A stretch of DNA of 64,000 bases from Marivita sp. (GTDB lineage: Bacteria > Pseudomonadota > Alphaproteobacteria > Rhodobacterales > Rhodobacteraceae), in NCBI RefSeq assembly GCF_022763305.1, contig NZ_JALEGT010000019.1, forward strand, positions 52,791 through 116,790. Direction: 5' to 3'. Position 1 is the first letter of the stretch; the number at the start of each line of letters is the position of its first letter. The notes below the pieces were generated by a model. The model made no database searches. It was given only the letters and a program-made list of their open reading frames with translations, and had not been told where the DNA came from. The position numbers and the translations under genes were made by a program. Of the stretch, positions 55,698-64,000 are shown one piece after another.

Positions 55698-57620
55698 TCA
55701 GGCGCGCTTGTTGTCGTCGAGATCTTCGAAATCGGCATCGACGATGGAATCATCGTCGTCACCGCGTCCACGGTCTGCCGCAGCGGGTTCCGAGTCGCCC
55801 TCTTCCTGCTGCGCCTTGTAGATCGCTTCGCCCAGCTTCATGGCCGCTTCGGTCACGTTCTGGATGCCCGACTTGATCTTGTCGGCGGTGGACTTTTCGT
55901 CTTCCAGATCATCCTTGAGCGCCGCGATGGCCAATTCGATTGCTTCGACCGTGGTCGGGTCAACCTTGTCGCCGTGCTCTTCCACCGACTTCTCGGTCGA
56001 ATGGATGAGGCTTTCGGCCTGGTTGCGGGCCTCGACCATTTCGCGGCGTTCCTTGTCCGCTTCGGCGTTCGCCTCTGCGTCCTTGACCATCTTCTCGATG
56101 TCCTCGTCGGACAGACCACCGGACGCCTGAATGGTAATGTTCTGCGTCTTGCCGGTGCCTTTGTCCTTGGCCGACACGGACACGATGCCGTTGGCGTCGA
56201 TGTCGAACGTCACCTCGATCTGCGGCATGCCGCGCGGTGCGGGCGGGATGTCTTCGAGGTTGAACTGACCGAGCATCTTGTTGTCGGCCGCCATCTCGCG
56301 TTCCCCCTGGAACACGCGGATCGTCACGGCGTTCTGGTTGTCCTCGGCGGTCGAGAAAATCTGCGACTTCTTCGTCGGGATCGTAGTGTTGCGGTCGATC
56401 AGGCGGGTGAACACGCCACCCAGCGTTTCGATGCCCAGCGACAGCGGGGTCACGTCGAGAAGGACAACGTCCTTCACGTCACCTTGCAGAACGCCAGCCT
56501 GAATGGCCGCGCCCAGCGCCACAACCTCGTCCGGGTTCACACCCTTGTGCGGCTCCTTACCGAAGAACTTGGTCACTTCCTCGACCACTTTCGGCATGCG
56601 GGTCATACCACCGACCAGCACGACTTCGTCGATGTCGGAGGTCGACAGACCTGCGTCCTTCAGAGCGGCCTGACACGGCTTCATCGACGCCTTGATGAGG
56701 TCGCCAACAAGGCTTTCCAGCTTGGCGCGTGTCAGCTTCATCACGAGGTGAAGCGGCTGGCCCGTCTTGCTGTCCATCGAGATGAACGGCTGGTTGATCT
56801 CGGTCTGGCTGGAGGACGAAAGCTCGATCTTGGCCTTTTCCGCAGCTTCCTTGAGACGCTGGAGCGCCATCTTGTCCTTGGTCAGGTCGACGCCGTTCTC
56901 TTTCTTGAACTCGTCGGCAAGGTAGTTGACGATCCGCATGTCGAAGTCTTCACCACCAAGGAAGGTGTCGCCGTTGGTGGATTTCACTTCGAAGAGGCCG
57001 TCGTCGATTTCGAGGATGGTGACGTCGAACGTACCACCGCCAAGGTCATAGACCGCGATCGTCTTGCTGTCTTTCTTGTCGAGACCATAGGCCAGCGCGG
57101 CGGCTGTCGGTTCGTTGATGATCCGCAGCACTTCGAGGCCCGCAATCTTGCCCGCGTCCTTGGTTGCCTGACGCTGTGCGTCGTTGAAATACGCCGGAAC
57201 GGTGATGACCGCCTGCGTTACGTCTTCGCCAAGATACGACTCGGCGGTTTCCTTCATCTTCTGCAGGATGAAGGCGGAAATCTGGGAGGGGCTGTACTTG
57301 TCACCCTTGGCGCGCACCCATGCGTCGCCATTGCCGCCATCGATCACCTCGAACGGCATGTTCTTGCGGTCCTTCGCAAGATCGGCGTCATCGTTGCGGC
57401 GACCGATCAGGCGCTTGACGCCGAAGACGGTGTTTTCGGGGTTGGTGACAGCCTGACGCTTTGCCGGCTGACCGACGAGGCGTTCGTCGTCGGTGAATGC
57501 CACGATGGACGGGGTTGTGCGCGCCCCTTCGGAGTTTTCAATCACGCGCGGCTGCGATCCATCCATGATCGCGACGCAGCTGTTGGTTGTTCCGAGGTCA
57601 ATACCAATCACTTTGGCCAT
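55698..57620 (-). CDS. dnaK: Molecular chaperone DnaK (Hsp70)
   Basis: A 640-residue Hsp70. The ATPase domain begins [19 protein letters not shown] and contains [14 protein letters not shown] and [17 protein letters not shown]. The peptide-binding domain includes [20 protein letters not shown], and the C-terminal lid ends in an acidic tail ([20 protein letters not shown]). I start at the ATG giving MAKVIG; the upstream ATGs are out of family alignment. A heat-shock-type promoter lies about 110-140 bp before the start. Downstream is dnaJ. Confidence 0.98.
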   Translation of the reverse strand: MAKVIGIDLGTTNSCVAIMDGSQPRVIENSEGARTTPSIVAFTDDERLVGQPAKRQAVTNPENTVFGVKRLIGRRNDDADLAKDRKNMPFEVIDGGNGDAWVRAKGDKYSPSQISAFILQKMKETAESYLGEDVTQAVITVPAYFNDAQRQATKDAGKIAGLEVLRIINEPTAAALAYGLDKKDSKTIAVYDLGGGTFDVTILEIDDGLFEVKSTNGDTFLGGEDFDMRIVNYLADEFKKENGVDLTKDKMALQRLKEAAEKAKIELSSSSQTEINQPFISMDSKTGQPLHLVMKLTRAKLESLVGDLIKASMKPCQAALKDAGLSTSDIDEVVLVGGMTRMPKVVEEVTKFFGKEPHKGVNPDEVVALGAAIQAGVLQGDVKDVVLLDVTPLSLGIETLGGVFTRLIDRNTTIPTKKSQIFSTAEDNQNAVTIRVFQGEREMAADNKMLGQFNLEDIPPAPRGMPQIEVTFDIDANGIVSVSAKDKGTGKTQNITIQASGGLSDEDIEKMVKDAEANAEADKERREMVEARNQAESLIHSTEKSVEEHGDKVDPTTVEAIELAIAALKDDLEDEKSTADKIKSGIQNVTEAAMKLGEAIYKAQQEEGDSEPAAADRGRGDDDDSIVDADFEDLDDNKRA

Positions 57621-57730
57621 GTTTTCGATCCCTTCATGTCTTAAGGCGATGTCACGAGACGAAGACCCATTCCGGCATCCCGCCCCGCATTTCATTCCGC
57701 CGACCATTCGGTTCAGCGGGTCCGGAGGGT

Positions 57731-57759
57731 ATATAAGGAGGCATCCGGACGCCTGCAAG
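57731..57759 (-). promoter_or_regulatory. Heat-shock (RpoH-type) promoter of dnaK
   Basis: On the minus strand CTTG (57756-57759) lies 18 nt before CTTATAT (57731-57737). This agrees with the alphaproteobacterial RpoH consensus (CTTG, then CYTATNTNNG about 17-18 nt later). Transcription would start near 57725, about 105 nt before dnaK. Confidence 0.75.
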
Positions 57760-57828
57760 CGCCGCATCTACCGCGACTTTCTGAAAATTCGGTATGTGTT
57801 CCCCGGTTGCCCGCATTATCCTTGGAGA

Positions 57829-58431
57829 ATGACCGTATTGCATGTCCGAGACTTCGCGATTCACACCGGATATTTCCCACCTGACGCGCAGGCCGCACTT
57901 GTGTCAGACCTGCGGGAGGTCCTGACCCATGCGCCGCTGATCCAGCCGGTGACGCCTCGGGGCAAGCCGATGTCCGTGCGGATGAGCGCGGCTGGTCGAT
58001 ATGGCTGGATCAGTGACCGCAAGGGCTACAGGTACGAAGCCCGGCATCCTTCGGGCGTCCCGTGGCCCGCGATTCCGGATCGGCTGTTGCGGATGTGGCA
58101 GGATCTTGTACCTGACGCGCGGGCGCCGGAATGCTGCCTGATCAACTGGTATGACGCATCAGCCCGGATGGGCCTCCATCAGGACCGGGACGAGGCCGAT
58201 CTGACTCAGCCGGTGGTGTCAGTCTCACTCGGGGATGAGGGATTGTTCCGGATGGGCAATCCGACCCGCGGCGGCAAGACCGAGTCGGTTTGGCTTCGAT
58301 CCGGCGATGTTGTGGTGATGAGCGGCGCTGCCCGGCTGGCCTATCACGGGATCGACCGCATTCGCCCGAACAGTTCTACCCTGATGCCAAAAGGGGGCCG
58401 CATCAAACTGACTCTGCGGGTTGTGACCTGA
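57829..58431 (+). CDS. alkB: AlkB-family 2-oxoglutarate/Fe(II)-dependent dioxygenase
   Basis: A 200-residue oxidative demethylase that repairs alkylated bases (1-methyladenine, 3-methylcytosine) in DNA or RNA. The iron ligands are the HxD in MGLHQDRDEAD and the later His in ARLAYHGIDRI; the 2-oxoglutarate-binding Arg is in RPNSS or the terminal RIKLTLR. The aromatic substrate segment NWYDASARMG is in place. I use the ATG giving MTVLHVRDFAIH; a GGAG ribosome site is next to it. It is divergent from dnaK. It ends immediately before the convergent ABC permease gene. Confidence 0.92.
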   Translation: MTVLHVRDFAIHTGYFPPDAQAALVSDLREVLTHAPLIQPVTPRGKPMSVRMSAAGRYGWISDRKGYRYEARHPSGVPWPAIPDRLLRMWQDLVPDARAPECCLINWYDASARMGLHQDRDEADLTQPVVSVSLGDEGLFRMGNPTRGGKTESVWLRSGDVVVMSGAARLAYHGIDRIRPNSSTLMPKGGRIKLTLRVVT

Positions 58432-59262
58432 TCAGCGCCGCGCCGACCACGAGGCCGACGCGTGTTTGCGGGTGTAGAATTCGCCCATGAGACCGATCAT
58501 CAGCAGGGTCAGCGAGAGGTAGACCACGTATTCCCAGTTCGTGTTGCGCGGCACGTAGTTGATGAACGCAAAGCCCCGCGCCTGATCGATCGTGTGGAAA
58601 AGCGGGTTCCAGTCGAACATGGACACCATGAAGGAAGGCAGGGAATTGGCGACAAACATCTTACCCGATGCGATCATGTTGGCGCGCTTGTAGACGTTGG
58701 ACAGGGTCGACGTGAGGCCGGGCAACCATGGCTTCATCGCCAGAAAGACCATACCGACCGCGCCGCCGGAGAACCATGACAGCAGAAGCATCCCCATCAC
58801 CGGTGCCGGATCGACGATCTCGGTCAGCACATACGGGTTCATCGCAACGTCATAGACAAAGAGGATGAAGAAAATGGCCAGCATCTGGATGTAAAGGACA
58901 GACAGCATGCCGGAGACGATGGAAATGAAAGTGTTCATTGGCGCGTGCTGCATCATCGCGCTGGAGGGGCCTTCGCTGCCAAGGACTGCACCCACCGCCT
59001 TGTTGTGAGTCATGAACATGAAGATGCCGGTCAGCAGGAAGATGACGAAATCGCCCCGCAGGGCCAGGCTTTTCATACCCATGATGCTGAACATCACATA
59101 GAAGAAGAGCACGAAAAGCAGTGACTGGAAGACACTGACGGCAATCGACATGAACGCGTTGCCGTGGGTCTTGCGCACGGAGCGCACCGTGTTGTGGTAG
59201 ATCAGTTCAAGGATCTGGAACGCTGACGACACATTGTTCGTCGGAACCGATTTCTGAAACAT
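58432..59262 (-). CDS. ABC-2 type transporter permease (polysaccharide export-like)
   Basis: A 276-residue inner-membrane protein with six hydrophobic helices, typical of ABC-2 permeases such as KpsM. Segments include VSVFQSLLFVLFFYVMFSIM, FVIFLLTGIFMFMTHNKAVG and VYLSLTLLMIGLMGEFY. Such permeases work with a separate ATPase to export capsule or O-antigen-type polysaccharide, or lipids. No ATPase gene is next to it in the window. Its neighbours on the other strand are cysQ and glycosyltransferases, which favours a polysaccharide role. The stop follows the alkB stop directly. Confidence 0.8.
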   Translation of the reverse strand: MFQKSVPTNNVSSAFQILELIYHNTVRSVRKTHGNAFMSIAVSVFQSLLFVLFFYVMFSIMGMKSLALRGDFVIFLLTGIFMFMTHNKAVGAVLGSEGPSSAMMQHAPMNTFISIVSGMLSVLYIQMLAIFFILFVYDVAMNPYVLTEIVDPAPVMGMLLLSWFSGGAVGMVFLAMKPWLPGLTSTLSNVYKRANMIASGKMFVANSLPSFMVSMFDWNPLFHTIDQARGFAFINYVPRNTNWEYVVYLSLTLLMIGLMGEFYTRKHASASWSARR

Positions 59263-59388
59263 GGCCGGTCTGCCTCTGCCGTCGCCCGCGTCTTTCCGTC
59301 AATTGACCTGACTGTTGTTGCGGACATTTGTTAAGGCAATGATAAGAGAGGCGCGCCTGTAAATCAATCGACCCGAGGACCGACCCGC

Positions 59389-60186
59389 ATGGATTACGAA
59401 ACCCTGACACAGACGATGCGACGCCTTGCGCTCGAGGCCGGTGACAGGATCATGGAGATCTATGAGGCGGATGATTTCGACATTCGCGCGAAATCTGACG
59501 CGAGTCCGGTCACGGCGGCGGACGAGGCGGCGGATGCGTTGATTTCGGCTGGCCTGCGGGCTGCGTTCCCGGAAATCGCCCTGATCACCGAGGAACAGGC
59601 CGACACCCATGATCTTGATGTGCGTGACTTCCTGATCGTCGATCCGCTGGACGGCACCAAGGAGTTCATCAATCGCCGGGGCGACTTTACCGTCAATATC
59701 GCGCTCGTGGAGAACGGTGTCCCGACGCGGGGTGTGGTCTATGCGCCTGCGAAGGATCGGCTCTTCTATACCGACGCCTCTGGTCGCAGTGTCGAGGAAA
59801 CCGGCGCCTTCGACAAGCAGACACCAGGCGCCACAAAGGCCATCCAAGTCTCGGATCCGGACAGCGCGGCTTTGATGGTGGTGGCGTCGAAATCCCATCG
59901 CGATCAGGCGACCGACGATTACATCAACCGATATGCCGTCAAGGACAGCAAGAGCGCGGGATCGTCACTGAAGTTCTGTCTTGTTGCGACGGGAGAAGCG
60001 GATTTTTACCCGCGTCTTGGCCGGACGATGGAGTGGGACACCGCTGCGGGTCACGCGGTTCTGACCGGCGCAGGCGGGCGGGTGTTGCGGCTTGATGATC
60101 TGGAGCCGCTTGCCTATGGCAAGCCCGGTTTTGCCAATCCGTTCTTCGTCGCGACGGCACCGGGCATCGACCTGAGCCCTGTCTGA
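59389..60186 (+). CDS. cysQ: 3'(2'),5'-bisphosphate nucleotidase CysQ
   Basis: A 265-residue phosphatase of the inositol monophosphatase superfamily. CysQ hydrolyses 3'-phosphoadenosine 5'-phosphate to AMP. The metal site lies in FLIVDPLDGTKEFINRRGDF, with the later TMEWDTAAGHAVLTGAGG. KSDASPVTAADEAADALI is the classical CysQ N-terminal box. A second family member is at 30017-30799. The GT2 gene starts 8 nt downstream, so this cysQ may support sulfated-polysaccharide production (inference). The start ATG is preceded by GAGGA. Confidence 0.87.
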   Translation: MDYETLTQTMRRLALEAGDRIMEIYEADDFDIRAKSDASPVTAADEAADALISAGLRAAFPEIALITEEQADTHDLDVRDFLIVDPLDGTKEFINRRGDFTVNIALVENGVPTRGVVYAPAKDRLFYTDASGRSVEETGAFDKQTPGATKAIQVSDPDSAALMVVASKSHRDQATDDYINRYAVKDSKSAGSSLKFCLVATGEADFYPRLGRTMEWDTAAGHAVLTGAGGRVLRLDDLEPLAYGKPGFANPFFVATAPGIDLSPV

Positions 60187-60194
60187 ACGGGACG

Positions 60195-61433
60195 ATGGCA
60201 GAGCCCGCCATCAGCGTCATCGTCGTCAGCCGTGATCGGCCCGACTGGCTTCGACGCTGTCTTCTGGCGGTCCGGCAACTGGATTACCCCAGATTCGAGA
60301 CCATCGTTGTGGCCTGCCCCAAAGGAGCTGCGGTCGCTCGTGAGGCCGCAGGGGTGCGGGTGATCGACTTTGATCGCGCCAACATCTCGGAGGCGCGTAA
60401 TGCCGGCATAACTCTGGCGCGGGGCGAGGTCCTGGCCTTCATCGACGATGACGCGGTGCCCGAACCCACCTGGCTCGCCCATCTGGCCGGGGCTTTTGAC
60501 GCCCCAGAGGTTCAGCAGGCCGGCGGCGTGACACTGGGTCGGAACGGCATTTCCCTGCAGCATGGAGCCGCGCGCGTGGACGCATCCGGGGTCAGCCATC
60601 CGGCCGCCATTGAAGGCGATTCCGTCTGTATCGTGGCGCCTGAGGACGACCGGCTTCCCAGGTTGCACGGCACGAACATGGCGCTGAGGCGTTCAGCGGT
60701 CGAGCGGATGTACGGTTTTGACCCGCGGTTTGCGTTCTATCTGGACGAAACCGATCTGACCTACCGGATTTCCCGCAGCGGTGGGCAGACAGCCTTTGTG
60801 CCCAAGGCCATCGTGCATCATGCCAGCGGTCCAAGCCGTTACCGCGATGCTGATCGTACACCCCGCCACGTCTTCGAAATCGCCGCATCGGCGGCAGTCT
60901 TTCATGCCAAGCACACGCCGCAAGCGGACCGTGATCGTGCGCGGGCGGAGTTTCTGACCGACCGTCGCCACTGGATCCTGCGACATATGCAACGAGGAGG
61001 TCTGACTCCGGATCAGGCCTGGCGGATGATCCGTGACCTGAAGGCTGGATATGCCGAAGGCTTTCAGCGCCCGCAGTCAGACCCGGTTTTGCAGACGCTG
61101 CATCACCTGAACGACATTTTCCAGAAAGAGTCGGAAGCCAGAGATGTGTGTCTTGTGGTCGATCACGGACGCTCGGCGGCCGCACGCGCGAAGTCCAAGT
61201 CATTGGTTGCGCAGGGACATCGGGTGACGGTTCTGGACTATACCCACACTGCGCGGTTTCACCACGTGCGCTTTGTCGACGAGGGGTATTGGCTGCACAC
61301 AGGAGGGATCTTCGGCCGCGAACTGCGCGACGAACCCGTGTTCCGCATGCTGTCAAAGGCTGAACGGGTGCGGCGGACACAGGCGCGCCTGCACGGGATC
61401 AGGTCAAAAAAAATGCTCGATTTGGATCATTAG
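60195..61433 (+). CDS. Glycosyltransferase family 2 protein
   Basis: A 412-residue GT-A enzyme. The N-terminal fold reads ISVIVVSRDRPDWLRRCLLA, and the DxD metal motif is in AFIDDDAVPEPTWL. The middle FYLDETDLTYRISRSGGQTA continues the GT2 pattern. The C-terminal 130 residues are helical and less conserved. It probably adds a sugar to a lipid-linked or surface polysaccharide. It lies 8 nt after cysQ and 113 nt before galU, in the surface-polysaccharide block. Acceptor and donor are unknown. Confidence 0.85.
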   Translation: MAEPAISVIVVSRDRPDWLRRCLLAVRQLDYPRFETIVVACPKGAAVAREAAGVRVIDFDRANISEARNAGITLARGEVLAFIDDDAVPEPTWLAHLAGAFDAPEVQQAGGVTLGRNGISLQHGAARVDASGVSHPAAIEGDSVCIVAPEDDRLPRLHGTNMALRRSAVERMYGFDPRFAFYLDETDLTYRISRSGGQTAFVPKAIVHHASGPSRYRDADRTPRHVFEIAASAAVFHAKHTPQADRDRARAEFLTDRRHWILRHMQRGGLTPDQAWRMIRDLKAGYAEGFQRPQSDPVLQTLHHLNDIFQKESEARDVCLVVDHGRSAAARAKSKSLVAQGHRVTVLDYTHTARFHHVRFVDEGYWLHTGGIFGRELRDEPVFRMLSKAERVRRTQARLHGIRSKKMLDLDH

Positions 61434-61482
61434 ACATAAATTCGCCAAAAGTCCTTATTATTTCGGGTTCGAAGCCGTACAC

Positions 61483-61505
61483 TTACGTACGAGTTTGTGA
61501 CGTAA
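61483..61505. promoter_or_regulatory. Inverted repeat upstream of galU
   Basis: TTACGT (61483-61488) and ACGTAA (61500-61505) flank an 11-nt spacer, about 41 bp before the galU ATG. The surrounding 60 nt is AT-rich for this genome. It looks operator-like; no regulator can be named. Confidence 0.35.
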
Positions 61506-61546
61506 CCATCGACGCGCAGTAAGACGCGATACGGAGGAGCAGCCCG

Positions 61547-62437
61547 ATGCGTAAGAAAGTAACCAAAGCCGTATTTCCTGTTGCCGGGCTTGGCACACGA
61601 TTTCTGCCGGCGACCAAATCGGTGCCGAAGGAGATCATGACCCTGGTCGATCGTCCGCTGGTCCAATACGCCATCGACGAAGCCCGCGCGGCGGGTATCA
61701 AGGAATTCATCTTCATCACCTCGCGCGGGAAAAGCGCGCTTGAGGATTATTTCGACGAGTCCCCCATTCTTGAACGCGAACTGCGCAAGAAGGGCAAACT
61801 GGACATTCTCGAAGACCTGAAATCCACCAACATGGAAAGCGGCGCCATCGCCTATATGCGCCAGCACAAGGCGCTTGGCTTGGGACACGCGGTCTGGTGC
61901 GCGCGGCGTCTGATCGGTGACGAGCCCTTTGCCGTGATGCTGCCGGACGATGTGATCTCGGCGGAAAAGCCATGCCTTCAGCAGATGGTCGAAGCCTACG
62001 AGGAAACCGGCGGCAACATGGTCGCCGCGATGGAAGTGCCACGTGACAAGACATCGAGCTACGGCATCCTCGACGTGCAGGACGATATGGGCGCAATGGT
62101 GTCCGTCAAGAACATGGTCGAGAAGCCCAAGGTCGAAGACGCCCCGTCGAACCTTGCCGTGATCGGGCGGTATATCCTTGATCCGCAGGTGCTCAAGAAC
62201 CTCAACAAGCTGAAAACCGGTGCCGGTGGAGAAATCCAGTTGACCGACGCAATTGCCCAGGAGATCGACGGTACAGGTGTTTATGGGTATCGCTTCCGTG
62301 GCCAGCGGTTCGACTGCGGCTCGAAGGCGGGCTTCCTGCAAGCGACGGTCGCCTTTGGTCTGGCCCGCGATGACCTGAAGGACGATCTGCGCAGCTTCCT
62401 TGATTCCGTCATGCAGATCGAGAAAGCGGCCGAGTGA
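61547..62437 (+). CDS. galU: UTP–glucose-1-phosphate uridylyltransferase
   Basis: A 296-residue nucleotidyltransferase making UDP-glucose for polysaccharide and lipid glycosylation. The N-terminal signature AVFPVAGLGTRFLPATKSVP is complete, with GHAVWCARRLIGDEPFAVML and LPDD metal segment, and KSTNMESGAIAYMRQ later. Start ATG follows GGAGGAG. An AT-rich leader with an inverted repeat precedes it. It sits between two glycosyltransferase genes, in keeping with an exopolysaccharide role. Confidence 0.95.
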   Translation: MRKKVTKAVFPVAGLGTRFLPATKSVPKEIMTLVDRPLVQYAIDEARAAGIKEFIFITSRGKSALEDYFDESPILERELRKKGKLDILEDLKSTNMESGAIAYMRQHKALGLGHAVWCARRLIGDEPFAVMLPDDVISAEKPCLQQMVEAYEETGGNMVAAMEVPRDKTSSYGILDVQDDMGAMVSVKNMVEKPKVEDAPSNLAVIGRYILDPQVLKNLNKLKTGAGGEIQLTDAIAQEIDGTGVYGYRFRGQRFDCGSKAGFLQATVAFGLARDDLKDDLRSFLDSVMQIEKAAE

Positions 62438-62557
62438 GCCAGACGGGTTGAAAAACGGTTAGCGTAGGACATATCGAGTCAGGTGGCGCGCTCGTATCCA
62501 GGGATCACGTCAGGTATCCCCGCTGCTCGACAAGAGGCGACTGGTTGCCACGTACCC

Positions 62558-63775
62558 GTGACATCAATTGCGCATAGCCCCGCAGCTGCACATCTTCTGG
62601 ATGTGACCCGCACGGTCCGCCGTGCGCGGATGAAACCGACTGGCATCGACCGGATCGAACAGGCCTACATTGATCATCTCATAGACGATCCGGCACCGCT
62701 CTACGGTCTGGTTCGGACGCGCTTGGGGTTTCTACTGCTCGACAAGACGGGATGTCGCCAGCTGTTGGCCCATAACGAAGTACCTGTCTGGACGCATTCC
62801 GATCTTCTGTCCCGCGTGTCGAATCGGGGCGACGGTGCGCGCGCAGCAACGGAAAGCGGGCTGCGCAAGATCGCACTCGACCGCGCGGTGCCAGCGCGAC
62901 TGCCCCAGATGCTGCGCCGACACCTTCCACCGGGTACAGTGTATCTCAATGTCGGACAGAGTCAGTTCAACGACCGTGTGATAACGGCGCTGGCACGCTG
63001 TGATGATCTTCGGATCGGGATCTACATTCATGACACGATCCCGCTCGACTGGCCCGAGTTCCAGACACCGAAATCCCGCCAGGCCTTTCGGGCATTCTTT
63101 GACAAGGTGGATCGCCATGCGGATCTTGTCTTTTGCAATTCCGCAGACACGCGGGAGCATGTGCTGCGCCACGCCAGTCGGCTGCCCCCGGATACTGTGC
63201 ATGTGATCCTGCCCGGTCTGCCCGACATCCGCATTGAGACACCCCCCGAGGGGCCCTGGACAGGCAAAGCCTATTTCATGGCGATTGGCACGATCGAACC
63301 ACGCAAGAATATCGGCTTTCTCTTGGACCTTTGGGAAGGTTTCCAGGGACCGGATGATCCGCATCTGATTGTCTGCGGTCGCCGGGGATGGATGAACGAA
63401 GAGGTCTTCGCCCGGCTGGATGCGCCACCTCCCAACGTGCACGAGGTGTCCGACCTGCGGGATGCCGAGATGTGGGGCCTCTTGCACGCCAGCACCGGAC
63501 TGTTGTTTCCCAGCCATGCCGAAGGATTCGGTTACCCTGCGGTCGAGGCCGCACGGCTGAATGTGCCGCTGATTTGCAACCCTTTGCCTGTATTTCGTGA
63601 GGTTCTCGGCGAAAGACCCATTTACGCGAAAGAGTCCGATTGCTACGTTTGGCACCAAGAGATTGAAAAACTGGCGCAAAGACGCCGGGATCAAGGCGGT
63701 GAGCAGAACGGGATGATGTCTTTAGAGACCCTGACTTGGCAGGCACATTTCAATAAACTATTCACAAGTCTTTGA
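62558..63775 (+). CDS. Glycosyltransferase family 1/4 protein
   Basis: A 405-residue GT-B enzyme if it starts at the GTG at 62558, giving MTSIAHSPAAAHLLDVTRTV. Other members begin with a similar LLD-TR motif. An earlier GTG at 62483 is possible but extends into a poorly conserved region. The donor-binding domain shows AIGTIEPRKNIGFLLDLWEG and the E-x7-E type segment HAEGFGYPAVEAARL. It is located after galU, and a partial GT2 gene follows. It likely acts in the same polysaccharide pathway. Confidence 0.83.
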   Translation: MTSIAHSPAAAHLLDVTRTVRRARMKPTGIDRIEQAYIDHLIDDPAPLYGLVRTRLGFLLLDKTGCRQLLAHNEVPVWTHSDLLSRVSNRGDGARAATESGLRKIALDRAVPARLPQMLRRHLPPGTVYLNVGQSQFNDRVITALARCDDLRIGIYIHDTIPLDWPEFQTPKSRQAFRAFFDKVDRHADLVFCNSADTREHVLRHASRLPPDTVHVILPGLPDIRIETPPEGPWTGKAYFMAIGTIEPRKNIGFLLDLWEGFQGPDDPHLIVCGRRGWMNEEVFARLDAPPPNVHEVSDLRDAEMWGLLHASTGLLFPSHAEGFGYPAVEAARLNVPLICNPLPVFREVLGERPIYAKESDCYVWHQEIEKLAQRRRDQGGEQNGMMSLETLTWQAHFNKLFTSL

Positions 63776-63824
63776 TACCTACGCGTGGTTTGCGACCACA
63801 TTGGCAGGCAGCTGACTCTTGGGA

Positions 63825-64000
63825 GTGGTGCAAAGATATGGACTAAGGCTCCAGCGCAAACGCTGGAGGTTCCGCGCGTTCCGAAAACGCCGCGAGCTGA
63901 AACCTGTGTCCAATCGCACCGACCGAATTCGCAAGACGGACATCCTGCTCTTCTGCACCGTGCGAAACGAAGGTATCCGTCTGCCCTATTTTCTGCAGTA
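63825..64000 (+). CDS. Glycosyltransferase family 2-like protein (5' part only)
   Basis: The frame runs open from a GTG near 63825-63828 to the window end. It reads RLQRKRWRFRAFRKRRELKP, a basic helix, then RIRKTDILLFCTVRNEGIRL and PYFLQY. That end resembles the first strand and the VRNE motif of a GT2-type group common in Roseobacter. The exact start is uncertain because TTG and two GTGs compete and no ribosome site is decisive. It continues the polysaccharide block. Confidence 0.6.
   Translation, partial: MVQRYGLRLQRKRWRFRAFRKRRELKPVSNRTDRIRKTDILLFCTVRNEGIRLPYFLQ

Overview
The window is a GC-rich alphaproteobacterial chromosome segment, most likely from the Roseobacter branch of Rhodobacterales. 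Three things point there: protein similarity as far as I can recognise it, the gene neighbourhoods (secA–ppi–argJ–mutT, rimP–nusA–ylxR–infB, rsmB–heparinase–purH–lspA–M16 pair), and the alphaproteobacterial heat-shock promoter form ahead of dnaK. The genus cannot be fixed from sequence reading alone. I see no rRNA, tRNA, CRISPR array, transposase, integrase or prophage. Almost everything is chromosomal backbone.

Layout. 1–6 kb: the 3' end of clpA with a coupled M23 peptidase, then a minus-strand MotA/ExbB-like plus long coiled-coil MotB/OmpA-like pair, and a ChaC gene. 6–14 kb: a DUF2125 protein, an M20 amidohydrolase, an ABC-transport solute-binding protein without its permeases, a MocR-type regulator, a FAD oxidoreductase divergent from mnmD, and an EamA exporter. 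14–20 kb: lytic transglycosylase, dapA, and two M16 peptidase-family proteins. 20–26 kb: the minus-strand run rsmB, heparinase-like, purH, lspA, DUF3035 lipoprotein. 26–31 kb: sdhAF4-like gene, small secreted protein, dapB, rbfA, a DUF2233 protein, pmbA/tldE, and a CysQ-like phosphatase. 31–39 kb: a membrane-tethered winged-helix protein with a small exported partner, another small exported protein, tamA–tamB, and a degenerate Hint-domain protein. 39.8–45.3 kb: rimP–nusA–ylxR–infB behind a leader that contains an intrinsic terminator. 45.3–54.4 kb: an unlisted 44-codon gene, mutT, argJ, a PpiC-type isomerase, secA, an exported protein of unknown role, a PBP–OmpA fusion, and radC. 54.4–58.4 kb: dnaJ, dnaK, alkB. 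58.4–64 kb: a surface-polysaccharide block with an ABC-2 permease, cysQ, three glycosyltransferases (the last cut by the window edge) and galU.

How the genes fit together. Several units act on the envelope: TamA/TamB, LspA, SecA and its neighbouring PpiC-type chaperone, Slt, the M23 peptidase and the OmpA-domain proteins. DapA and DapB, in separate units, feed lysine and peptidoglycan precursors. RimP, NusA, IF2 and RbfA serve ribosome maturation, transcription and translation initiation. GalU plus the glycosyltransferases and the ABC-2 permease suggest exopolysaccharide or capsule production.

I found no clear-cut, wholly new multi-gene system. The best candidates for something undescribed are: (i) the ion-channel/OmpA pair with an unusually long periplasmic coil; (ii) the upside-down membrane winged-helix protein overlapping a small exported cysteine protein; (iii) the terminator-containing leader of the rimP–nusA–infB operon beside a Hint protein that lacks its catalytic residues; (iv) a set of palindromic intergenic elements, including a 23-nt near-repeat found twice.
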